Position numbers and translations under genes: made by a program | The notes under the pieces: generated by a model | Databases searched by the model: none | What the model saw: only the letters and a program-made list of their open reading frames with translations | Told to the model about the DNA's origin: nothing | Part shown: positions 1-5,861 of the stretch, in pieces | Numbering within the stretch: position 1 is the stretch's first letter | Layout of the letters: the number at the start of each line of letters is the position of its first letter | NCBI GenBank assembly: GCA_937915285.1 | Contig: CALDNG010000353.1 | Coordinates: 1 to 5,861, forward strand | DNA: 5,861 bases | Source: an uncultured Desulfomonile sp. | GTDB lineage: Bacteria > Desulfobacterota > Desulfomonilia > Desulfomonilales > Desulfomonilaceae | Direction: 5' to 3'

Positions 1-713
1 TGGTTTGCATCGATATATTGATATGCCGCCATATAATCCCTAAAAGCGAATGTTTTGGAAATAAGCGGCTGCAAGGCAACCTTGTTGTCGTTTACAAGCC
101 GGATAGCATCCAGATAATCCTCGTTCCGATACATCATGGAGGTTTTCAGCGTAAGCTCATGGTCGTTTAAAACCGCGAGATCGATCGTGGCCATACCGGC
201 AAACACGGCCACAAGGATGATGTCCGAGCCTTTGCGCGCATAGGTGATCGCCTGCCCCATGGTGATGTTGCTGCCCGCGCAGTCATAGATGAAGTCCGCT
301 TTATCAGGACCAAACGCCGCGTCGATCGCCTCGCCGAGGTTCTGCTTTTCGGAGTTGACGCAGTATGCGATGCCGCATTCCTTCGCCTTGTTCAGCCGCC
401 AATCGCTTACATCCGTGATCATGACGTCCAGCGCGCCCATCCCCTTTAAAGTCTGCGCGACAAGGTTCCCGATAGGCCCCGCACCGAGAACCACGGCCTT
501 TTTACCCTGCAGATCGCCCACTTGGCGCGCCGCATGTACGGCGACGGCCAAAGGCTCAATCATAGCGCCGCGGTCAAAGCCAAGACCTTCCGGCAAAGGC
601 GTCACCTTGTTTGCGTCCACCGCAAAAAATTCGGACGCCATGCCCATGGTCTGAAAACCCATCACGCGAAGCTCCTGGCAAAGGTTATATTTGCCGTGAC
701 GGCATGTGAGGCA
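1..713 (-). CDS. Zinc-dependent medium-chain alcohol/polyol dehydrogenase, partial at both ends
   Basis: Reading the minus strand gives an uninterrupted frame of about 237 codons that runs off the left edge (last full residues YQYIDAN, close to the usual C-terminus). It belongs to the medium-chain dehydrogenase family of threonine, sorbitol and idonate dehydrogenases, which oxidise a secondary alcohol with NAD(P). Seen in order: the last cysteines of the structural zinc loop (CRHGKYNLC), RVMGFQTMG, the IEPLAVAVHAA segment, the Rossmann glycine motif VLGAGPIG, an acidic ITDVS end of the second strand suggesting NAD preference, and YDCAGS. Family members are roughly 340-350 residues, so about 90 N-terminal residues, including the catalytic zinc ligands, are absent. 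Beyond base 713 homology stops and an in-frame TAG lies at 725-723. The fragment cannot encode a working enzyme as it stands. The exact substrate cannot be told. Confidence 0.85.
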
Positions 714-720
714 GGGTTGC
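705..720. other. Breakpoint joining two truncated, oppositely oriented genes
   Basis: Minus-strand dehydrogenase homology can be followed to the cysteine codons at 702-704 and perhaps 711-713, then fails: the first zinc-loop cysteine is missing and a stop follows at 723-725. Plus-strand CapK/PaaK homology begins at about 714-720 (GLRLQNPPRVIF), well inside that family. Both genes lose their N-terminal parts at the same point, with no intergenic DNA, repeat or transposon end visible. This is either an assembly or cloning chimera or a real recombination joint; base composition also changes here, with GCG/CGC runs common only on the left. Confidence 0.75.
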
Positions 721-1466
721 GGCTACAGAATCCCCCACGTGTAATATTTATGGGGGCCGAGAACACGCTTGATTTTCAGAGGTCCTTTCTGGAGGATTAC
801 CTGGGTTCGAGGATTGTCGATCATTATGGTTTTTCGGAGGGTTGTGGCAACGCCTCCCAATGCGAGAACGGACTATACCACGAGGATTTTGAGCTTGGTG
901 CGCTTGAATGCGTAGACGCACAGGCCGTATCTGATGGAAGGGTTCGCGGACGTGTCGTGGTGACCGGACTGACTTGTCATGAATTTCCTTTCATACGTTA
1001 CGATGTGGGAGATATCGGTGTATGGGAATCCCCATCGGTTGCGTGCCCTTGCGGCCGGCAGTCGAGACTGATCCTTAAGGTCGAGGGACGTGAGGACGAT
1101 TATGTCGTCACTCCCGAGGGCCGGAGACTAATGAGGTTTGATTTCATCTTCAAGGACGCCGGTAATGTCTATGAAGCCCAAGTAGTGCAGGAGGAACCCG
1201 GAAAGGTCAGAATATTTATAGTAAGGCGTCCGCAATACTCATCAAGGGATGAATCCTTCATCCTTAAAGAATTGCGAAAATGGATCAGCCAAACCCTTGA
1301 TGTGGAATTCGTCTATGTCCCGACGATCGAACGTGAGCCGTCAGGCAAGTTCCGTGCAGTAAAATCAATGCTAGGGATGTCCCACAAGGAAATCATTCCT
1401 GACAGTTGCGCTCATCCAGTCAGTCAACTGCCATATATGGATATCCAGACCACTATGCCTGCCTAG
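714..1466 (+). CDS. CapK/PaaK-family adenylate-forming enzyme (phenylacetate-CoA ligase-like), N-terminally truncated
   Basis: About 250 residues of the C-terminal half of an ANL-superfamily adenylate-forming enzyme, ending at TAG 1464-1466. Such proteins activate a carboxylate as an acyl-adenylate, often then passing it to CoA. Seen in order: YGFSEG at 825-842 (the A5-type substrate/adenylate motif), PFIRYDVGDIG at 987-1019 (ribose-binding Asp motif), CPCGR at 1044-1058 as usual in PaaK/CapK relatives, EGREDDY near 1083-1103 (hinge), and EPSGKFR with the candidate catalytic Lys at 1347-1349. Family members are about 430 residues, so some 180 N-terminal residues are missing. The frame stays open upstream to an ATG at 522, but that stretch is exactly antisense to the dehydrogenase codons and is not real N-terminal sequence. 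A tail of about 34 residues follows the last motif. The substrate is unknown; a coenzyme F390 synthetase-like or capsule-related role is also possible. Confidence 0.8.
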   Translation, partial: GLRLQNPPRVIFMGAENTLDFQRSFLEDYLGSRIVDHYGFSEGCGNASQCENGLYHEDFELGALECVDAQAVSDGRVRGRVVVTGLTCHEFPFIRYDVGDIGVWESPSVACPCGRQSRLILKVEGREDDYVVTPEGRRLMRFDFIFKDAGNVYEAQVVQEEPGKVRIFIVRRPQYSSRDESFILKELRKWISQTLDVEFVYVPTIEREPSGKFRAVKSMLGMSHKEIIPDSCAHPVSQLPYMDIQTTMPA

Positions 1467-1480
1467 ATGAAATTTATTGG

Positions 1481-1522
1481 AGGGCCTTTTGACCGGTCAT
1501 GCCTGCAAAATGAAAAGGGCCT
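1481..1522. terminator. Possible bidirectional hairpin between convergent genes
   Basis: AGGGCCTTTT (1481-1490) can pair with AAAAGGGCCT (1513-1522) in a 10-base stem with one G-G mismatch; the 22-base loop contains the palindrome GACCGGTC. It lies 14 bases after the stop of the plus-strand CapK-like gene and 39 bases beyond the minus-strand decarboxylase stop, where a shared terminator would be expected. There is no strong T-run directly after the stem on either strand, so efficient intrinsic termination is uncertain. Confidence 0.3.
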
Positions 1523-1561
1523 GGGCAAAATTAAGGCGCATGTTTCTTATCAGACACTTTT

Positions 1562-2371
1562 TCATTCATCCATGAATTTTGGGGCTCGTCGCTCAAAGAA
1601 CGAATTTACACCCTCAGGGAAGTCCTTCCCCCGATAGGCGTCTCGCCTGAGTTGCTGGATTTCCTCGAAATCATCGGGATTCAGGGCCGGACCGGATGTC
1701 AGTTTCCTTAATTCGGCCTTCAGCAGCCTTACGACCCTTGGCGCCCGTGACGCTATGGTTTTTGCAATCTCGTACGTGGTTTCCTCTAGTTTTTCGGGGT
1801 CTACCAGCCTGTTGAGCAAACCGAATCGAAGGGCATCTTCTGGTGAGATCGGATCTGCGGTGAAGAGCATCTCCTTTATGATGTGCAAAGGGAGCACACC
1901 AAGGAAGTGAGTCAGTCCTGCAGCGTTGTAGGGTAGTCCGATTTTGGCCGGTGTGATGGCGAATGTTGAGGTATGAGTTCCGATGAGGATGTCACAGGTC
2001 ATCGCGAGGTCGCATGATCCACCCCATACACTGCCCTCAATCATGCCTATTACCGGGGAAGGGAACGACCTCACCCTGTGTAATAACTGCTCGAATGCCA
2101 CGTTCCAGGTTAGGGGGTCCTGTCCGTCAAGTGGTATCTCCTTCATGTTATGTCCCGCAGACCAAACCTTGGCCCTTGGATACGCCCTGAGAACAACTAC
2201 CCTAACCCCCTTCCGTTCGAATTCCTCAAAGGCGTTGAGAACTCCCTCCACCAGCTCGGCGCTAAGGCAGTTAAGCTGATGGGGGTTGTTCATGGTAATT
2301 ACACCGGTAGAATCGTCCTGGATCTCACTGAGCACTATTGACGCAACACCTGGAGAAGTAGCTCCATCCAT
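1562..2371 (-). CDS. scpB: Methylmalonyl-CoA decarboxylase-like enoyl-CoA hydratase/isomerase family protein
   Basis: A complete 269-residue crotonase-fold protein, close to the roughly 261 residues of E. coli ScpB (YgfG), which decarboxylates methylmalonyl-CoA to propionyl-CoA in the cytoplasm. From memory the resemblance runs along the whole length: KVWSAGH (68-74), EGSVWGG (112-118), STFAITPAKIGLPYN (135-149), the KE.LFTA.PI region (166-175), and the C-terminal EG.N.F.E.R.P.F pattern. His74, Gly118 and Tyr148 fall at a constant +8 offset from ScpB His66, Gly110 and Tyr140, the oxyanion-hole and carboxylate-orienting residues, so this activity is favoured over hydratase activity; the usual paired hydratase glutamates are not obvious. 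ATG 2371 is chosen because GGAAAGG lies 9 bases upstream and no other ATG, GTG or TTG occurs before the upstream in-frame stop at 2447-2449. It is convergent with the CapK-like gene and divergent from the kinase gene. No mutase, epimerase or CoA-transferase gene is visible here, so the pathway context is inferred. Confidence 0.85.
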   Translation of the reverse strand: MDGATSPGVASIVLSEIQDDSTGVITMNNPHQLNCLSAELVEGVLNAFEEFERKGVRVVVLRAYPRAKVWSAGHNMKEIPLDGQDPLTWNVAFEQLLHRVRSFPSPVIGMIEGSVWGGSCDLAMTCDILIGTHTSTFAITPAKIGLPYNAAGLTHFLGVLPLHIIKEMLFTADPISPEDALRFGLLNRLVDPEKLEETTYEIAKTIASRAPRVVRLLKAELRKLTSGPALNPDDFEEIQQLRRDAYRGKDFPEGVNSFFERRAPKFMDE

Positions 2372-2380
2372 GAGGTTTTT

Positions 2381-2387
2381 CCTTTCC
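2381..2387 (-). promoter_or_regulatory. Ribosome binding site of the decarboxylase gene
   Basis: On the minus strand GGAAAGG lies 9 bases before the ATG at 2371. It is the purine-rich site that fixes this start, since no alternative ATG/GTG/TTG occurs in the short open stretch upstream. Confidence 0.6.
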
Positions 2388-2500
2388 AGCCTCTTTGGGA
2401 AATCTGTAAGAATGTCTATGGAAAAAATCCTAACGCTCTGTCCGCATCATCAGCCGGTGCTTTGGGATGGGACGCAGGCGCTCCAAAAAATCTGAAACAG

Positions 2501-2515
2501 TGACATTGTATGTCA
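2501..2515. promoter_or_regulatory. Operator-like perfect dyad TGACAT-TGT-ATGTCA
   Basis: Two 6-base arms in perfect inverted symmetry around TGT, about 130 bases upstream of the decarboxylase ATG. On the minus strand the dyad contains TACAAT, a 5/6 match to a -10 box, so a bound repressor would overlap the promoter. A perfect TTGACA on the minus strand (2516-2511) overlaps its outer edge but lacks a good -10 at standard spacing. No cognate regulator is known from this window. Confidence 0.35.
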
Positions 2516-2535
2516 ACCGTTAGGCAACAAGCCAA
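2505..2535 (-). promoter_or_regulatory. Weak candidate promoter for the decarboxylase gene
   Basis: Minus-strand TTGGCT (2535-2530) and TACAAT (2510-2505) are separated by 19 bases, longer than the usual 17. This would give a leader of about 130 bases. Position and the overlapping dyad are the main support; the -35 match is poor. Confidence 0.2.
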
Positions 2536-2695
2536 CAGAAAAATGGAAAATCGCAGGATTTGGTTTGCATTCCAAGAGATGGAAACAGGAATGTCCATGC
2601 TGGATCAGGATTGATTGAAATCAGACATTGGTGACACACGATTCGTCGGAAGAATTCTTACATGACAAAATATTTGGTTCGCATAGGGCGACGAG

Positions 2696-2757
2696 TTGGA
2701 CAGTATTCGAAATTACTTAATAATCATGTTGATTAATGTTTTGTTTAGTCATATTCT
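2696..2757 (+). promoter_or_regulatory. Candidate sigma-70-type promoter(s) for the histidine kinase gene
   Basis: Two overlapping possibilities sit in the most AT-rich part of the divergent region. TTGGAC (2696-2701) is 17 bases from AATAAT (2719-2724), a 5/6 -10 match with a 3/6 -35. TTGATT (2729-2734) is 17 bases from TATTCT (2752-2757), 4/6 for each box. Either would give a leader of roughly 160-190 bases before the ATG at 2922. Neither is strong, and AT-rich DNA yields such matches by chance. Confidence 0.3.
2721..2735. promoter_or_regulatory. Operator-like perfect dyad TAATCA-TGT-TGATTA
   Basis: Two perfectly inverted 6-base arms around TGT. The dyad covers the end of the AATAAT -10-like box and the TTGATT -35-like box of the candidate kinase promoters, where a repressor or activator site would be expected. 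Arm length and TGT spacer equal those of the dyad at 2501-2515, but the arm sequences differ. It may also be a chance palindrome in AT-rich DNA. Confidence 0.35.
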
Positions 2758-2907
2758 TATCGACGGATCGTAGACAGGGCGGCAGCGAATCAATTGCAAA
2801 CACGCTTCTCAAATTGCTCTGATCCGTTACTATTCCATGCCAGGCTTAACAATTGTGCGAGAAAGATTGCCGCACGCCTACAGTCCTGAAAATATTTGTA
2901 GTTTGTT

Positions 2908-2913
2908 AAGAGG
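2908..2913 (+). promoter_or_regulatory. Ribosome binding site of the histidine kinase gene
   Basis: AAGAGG ends 8 bases before ATG 2922. A TAA in the same frame at 2907-2909 excludes any longer N-terminus, so this site and ATG set the start. Confidence 0.65.
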
Positions 2914-2921
2914 CAAATCCC

Positions 2922-5861
2922 ATGAGTGAGATGTATACACGATTAACCGGCAATGTTTCACAAAAGCCGGAAATTCCAGAATATATTATTGAGCAATTGC
3001 AATCTCTTGTCGATTTGATGCCCTGTGTGTGCGCTTCGCGGTCAGCTCTCATAATGAGATGTCTGCCAGACGCACTGGAAGTCCTTGTGGCTTCACATGG
3101 GCCGGACAATCGGTATAGTCAAGGTGATAGGGTTTCCCTTAATTCAGTGTTCCATTTCGAAAATGTCGGGGGGCTTAATTCCCCCGAGGATATTAACTGG
3201 AGGAATGAACCTGATATTGAACCCGGGATGAGTGGTTACATAGGCTTGCCACTGATATGGCCAGATGGTGAAATATTTGGGACCATCTGCGTCCTGGAAA
3301 GTGAGGAAACAGATTCCGGAAATCGCATGGTTGAAAACTTGAAACGCTTTCAGCTATTGGTTGAGGCATTTCTAAAGACCCTGTTTGAGATTCAACAGAG
3401 CAGGATTTCGGAAGAGGCTTTACGGAAAAATGTAGAAAAATGTGTCCTTCTTGTTGAAAACAACCCTGAATGGATATGGGTTCTGGACTCTGAAGAACAT
3501 TTTACGTTGTTCAACCCTGCAATCAAAGAACTTCTGGGTTTGGATTCATCGGAACTTTGTATGGCGGACGTTTGGAAATTCATACACCCCGAGGATGTTG
3601 AAAAAAGCCGTGAGGTATACAGGGAAGCTGTTCAGAATCTCCAGGGATGGGAAAAGCTGGAGATCAGGTGGCTTGTCAAGGATGGATCAATCCGGATCAC
3701 TGAGTCTTCTGCTCTCGCCATCATAAACAAGGAGGGACGTTTCCAGGGCTTCTCGGGTGTGGAAAGGGACATCACTGACAGAAAACGTATCCAGAATCAG
3801 CTCGAGGAATTCGACGAACTGCTCGAACCGGCTGTGCAGATCCTTCCGGTTCCGGTGGTAATAACAGACTGTATAACCGGGATGGATCTCTATAAGAATC
3901 CTGCATGGCAGGATCTATTCGGATATGAATTCTCAAGGTATCAATGCTTTAATGATTGGGTGTCCCTGGCGTATCCTGATGCGGATTATGCCGCTTCAGT
4001 CGCAGAGCAATGGGGCAGGATGGTCCAGGCTGCCATCGATACAAAGTCTCCACAATTAATGGATTCCCCTGTCACATGCGCCGATGGCTCCGTCAAATTC
4101 ATTCGATGGGGTCTGGTTTCCAACGGTGAGCTAAACGTAATTTTTGCAGTAGATCTCACCACTCAGAAGCACACTGAAAATAAACTCCTGTCGCTCAATG
4201 AAACACTTGAAAAGGATGTAGCGGAACGCTCAGTAGAATTAGCGTCCGCCAATCAGACACTTGTCAGGGAGGTGCTCGAACACCTCAGGACAGCCAATGA
4301 TCTGAAAAACTCCCAGGCCATGGTGAATCTGATCATCGAATCCGCTCCCATGGGGCTCTTTGTAATACAGAATGACCGTTACACATTTGCCAACGAGCCC
4401 TTCTTAACGATATTCGGATTTAACGACAGCTCTGATGTGCTTACCAAGCCGGTCAGGGACTCATTCGGCCCCGACTGGGAGAATTTTTTATCCGAACGCA
4501 TCTACGAGTGCAGTTTGAATGTTGAAACCTGCAGTTCCACTGACGAGAGAAAAATCGACACAGGTAAAAGCAAGGCCCACCTTCGCCTAGCCATAAGGAG
4601 GACGGAGTTGATGGGGGAGCCGGCAACGGTGGGATTCGTTTCGGATGTCACCAAAGAGGTCGAATTACGCACACATCTCCATAGGGCCCAGAAAATGGAG
4701 GCTATCGGCTCTTTGGCCAGTGGAATAGCTCATGATTTCAACAACATCCTACATGGCATCATGGGCTTCACAGAGATGGCGATTAACAGGTTGCCACCAG
4801 ATTCCGAAGCCTCCGGCAGACTCGACAGGGCCCTGGCCGGCATTGACAGGGCCGCTAAACTTGTCCAGCATATCCTGGCTTTCAGTCGCGAGACCGAGCA
4901 CGAGACAAAGCCAGTCCTGGTTGGACCCATTGTAAAAGAAACACTGGAATTTATACGTGCCTCAGTATCTTCAAGCATAGAAATCCAAAAGAGTATCAGA
5001 TCCGGCCTCCATGCTGTAAAGGCTGATCCCACGCACATCCATCAGATCATAATGAATCTGTGCACAAATGCGTCGCACTCCATGAAGGAAAACGGTGGAA
5101 TCCTAATGGTGGAGCTTGACGAATTCAATCTGCCCGATAATTCTTTGGACGCTTTGAGTCATTTGATTCCAGGCGCTTACCAGCGTCTGAGGGTTTCAGA
5201 CACAGGCCATGGAATGGGGCCTGAAACAATCGAGAAGATCTTTGATCCCTATTTCACAACCAAGGAAAAAGGAGAAGGTACCAGGCTTGGCCTCATCGTC
5301 ATCGACTCAATCGTTACCGGCTACGGTGGCGCAATCACCGTCCAGAGCCAGGTAGGTAAAGGAACCACCTTCGATGTGTATCTTCCCATAGTTGAGGATC
5401 AGCGAGACGAAAAAGAGGAAAAATCTGCTTTAATTCTGACAGGAACAGGGAAGATACTCTTCGTCGATGACGAAAAAAGCATACGACTGACCCTCCGGGA
5501 AATGCTGCGAAAGAACGGCTATGAAGCTGAGATGGCCGAGGATGTCGCCTGCGCCTTGAAAATGCTGGACGCCCAGGAATTTGACATAGTCATGACAGAT
5601 ATAGTGATGCCAAAGGTGTCGGGACTCGAATTGCTTAAAGCCATTCGCGAGCGTTGCCGCAATGTCCAGATCCTCATCATGACGGGTGATCCTTCCGTTG
5701 AGACGGCTTCCCAGGCCCTTCACCACGGCGCCAATGATTATCTGATCAAGCCCATTGTCAAGGAGGATCTACTGAAGGCCGTCGGTCACGCCGCTGAAAT
5801 CAAGGCACTGTCTGATCAGAAGAAGCGCCTGGAGCTTGAGAATCAGCTGTACCAGAAGAAT
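2922..5861 (+). CDS. Hybrid sensor histidine kinase (GAF-PAS-PAS-PAS-HisKA-HATPase-REC), right end missing
   Basis: A frame of 980 codons without a stop runs off the right edge; ATG 2922 follows an in-frame TAA and AAGAGG. No signal peptide or membrane segment is visible, so it is probably a cytoplasmic sensor. Domains by residue: GAF about 20-165 (GYIGLPLIWPDGE then FGTICVL at 119-125); PAS/PAC about 167-295 (HPED 222, ending RDITDRKR); PAS about 304-414; coiled coil about 413-466; PAS about 468-585; HisKA with GIAHDFNNIL, phospho-acceptor His604; HATPase with NLCTNA (Asn716), DTGHGM (Asp760), IFDPYFTTK and YGGAI; receiver about 842-960 with Asp848/849, phospho-acceptor Asp893, Thr921 and Lys943; then a charged helix (961-980). 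The kinase would autophosphorylate His604 and pass phosphate to Asp893 or another regulator. The second ATP-lid glycine motif reads GTRLGL, with Arg788 where Gly is usual, which may weaken ATP binding. In relatives the post-receiver helix often leads to a further PAS, kinase or output domain. The signal is unknown. Confidence 0.92.
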   Translation, partial: MSEMYTRLTGNVSQKPEIPEYIIEQLQSLVDLMPCVCASRSALIMRCLPDALEVLVASHGPDNRYSQGDRVSLNSVFHFENVGGLNSPEDINWRNEPDIEPGMSGYIGLPLIWPDGEIFGTICVLESEETDSGNRMVENLKRFQLLVEAFLKTLFEIQQSRISEEALRKNVEKCVLLVENNPEWIWVLDSEEHFTLFNPAIKELLGLDSSELCMADVWKFIHPEDVEKSREVYREAVQNLQGWEKLEIRWLVKDGSIRITESSALAIINKEGRFQGFSGVERDITDRKRIQNQLEEFDELLEPAVQILPVPVVITDCITGMDLYKNPAWQDLFGYEFSRYQCFNDWVSLAYPDADYAASVAEQWGRMVQAAIDTKSPQLMDSPVTCADGSVKFIRWGLVSNGELNVIFAVDLTTQKHTENKLLSLNETLEKDVAERSVELASANQTLVREVLEHLRTANDLKNSQAMVNLIIESAPMGLFVIQNDRYTFANEPFLTIFGFNDSSDVLTKPVRDSFGPDWENFLSERIYECSLNVETCSSTDERKIDTGKSKAHLRLAIRRTELMGEPATVGFVSDVTKEVELRTHLHRAQKMEAIGSLASGIAHDFNNILHGIMGFTEMAINRLPPDSEASGRLDRALAGIDRAAKLVQHILAFSRETEHETKPVLVGPIVKETLEFIRASVSSSIEIQKSIRSGLHAVKADPTHIHQIIMNLCTNASHSMKENGGILMVELDEFNLPDNSLDALSHLIPGAYQRLRVSDTGHGMGPETIEKIFDPYFTTKEKGEGTRLGLIVIDSIVTGYGGAITVQSQVGKGTTFDVYLPIVEDQRDEKEEKSALILTGTGKILFVDDEKSIRLTLREMLRKNGYEAEMAEDVACALKMLDAQEFDIVMTDIVMPKVSGLELLKAIRERCRNVQILIMTGDPSVETASQALHHGANDYLIKPIVKEDLLKAVGHAAEIKALSDQKKRLELENQLYQKN

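Larger units (their letters stand above)
2372..2921. other. Divergent non-coding intergenic region
   Basis: About 550 bases separate the decarboxylase and kinase start codons. No frame in it shows recognisable protein; the largest, on the minus strand at 2416-2598, is a 60-codon frame with no family resemblance. The part around 2650-2760 is AT-rich. It holds two perfect 6-3-6 dyads (2501-2515 and 2721-2735), weak promoter-like elements on both strands, and a short GTGCG/CGCAC hairpin (2855-2875) in the likely leader of the kinase gene. No tRNA or recognisable riboswitch is seen. Confidence 0.7.

Noticed and set aside
289..654. Plus-strand 121-codon frame
   Set aside because: It is antisense to the dehydrogenase fragment, which has clear family motifs; the Ser/Pro/Arg-rich translation has none.
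700..725. Transposon or integrase-mediated insertion at the gene joint
   Set aside because: No terminal inverted repeats, target duplication, attachment-site core or transposase gene is visible near the joint.
1983..2279. Plus-strand 98-codon frame inside the decarboxylase gene
   Set aside because: It is antisense to strongly conserved decarboxylase sequence and resembles no family.
2421..2495. Minus-strand hairpin-like stretch with T-runs upstream of the decarboxylase gene
   Set aside because: Pairing is only short segments (GTCC/GGAC, CGC/GCG) with internal loops, and there is no upstream gene needing termination; not reported as a terminator.
2416..2598. Minus-strand 60-codon open frame upstream of the decarboxylase gene
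   Set aside because: No recognisable family, no convincing ribosome site, and it overlaps the operator-like dyad and the likely promoter; it reads as chance.
2643..2694. Inverted repeat TCGTCG/CGACGA
   Set aside because: Six-base arms about 40 bases apart are expected by chance and have no context supporting a function.
2855..2875. Hairpin GTGCG/CGCAC in the leader of the kinase gene
   Set aside because: Only five base pairs with an 11-base loop and no T-run; too weak to call an attenuator or riboswitch.
4730..5038. Minus-strand 102-codon frame, and a plus-strand frame at 4732-4935
   Set aside because: Both overlap the HisKA/HATPase coding region in other frames, which is unmistakable; they have no motifs of their own.
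5430..5726. Minus-strand 98-codon frame
   Set aside because: Antisense to the receiver domain of the kinase gene; no independent support.

Overview
The window looks like bacterial DNA, apparently in two pieces of different origin. From about base 714 to the right end the protein types (a CapK/PaaK-like adenylate-forming enzyme, a methylmalonyl-CoA decarboxylase-like enzyme, a long cytoplasmic GAF/PAS hybrid histidine kinase with a GIAHDFNN-type H-box) fit an anaerobic, acyl-CoA-metabolising bacterium, most like the Desulfobacterota. That placement is inference from protein style. Bases 1 to about 713 are visibly richer in GCG/CGC runs and carry a zinc-type alcohol/polyol dehydrogenase whose style is closer to Firmicutes.

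Layout. (1) Bases 1-713, minus strand: a medium-chain dehydrogenase, running off the left edge at its C-terminus and cut at its structural-zinc cysteine cluster at about 705-717. (2) Bases 714-1466, plus strand: the C-terminal part of a CapK/PaaK-family enzyme whose N-terminal portion is missing. The two fragments meet head to head with no intergenic DNA, so the joint is a rearrangement breakpoint or an assembly chimera. (3) Bases 1467-1561: a short convergent intergenic gap with an imperfect hairpin. (4) Bases 1562-2371, minus strand: a complete enoyl-CoA hydratase/isomerase-family gene matching methylmalonyl-CoA decarboxylase (ScpB/YgfG), with its key active-site residues kept. (5) Bases 2372-2921: a divergent, non-coding region of about 550 bases with two perfect 6-3-6 dyads and weak promoter-like elements on both strands. 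(6) Bases 2922-5861, plus strand: 980 codons of an open, right-truncated hybrid sensor histidine kinase (GAF, three PAS, HisKA, HATPase, receiver, coiled coil).

How the genes work together. The decarboxylase would act on methylmalonyl-CoA in propionyl/succinyl-CoA metabolism, and the CapK-like enzyme would activate a carboxylate through an adenylate. The histidine kinase is transcribed divergently from the decarboxylase gene; a regulatory link is possible but nothing in the sequence proves one. I see no tRNA, rRNA, CRISPR array, transposase or clearly new multi-gene system. The points most worth checking are the 705-720 joint, an altered glycine-rich ATP-lid motif in the kinase, and the paired dyads in the divergent region.
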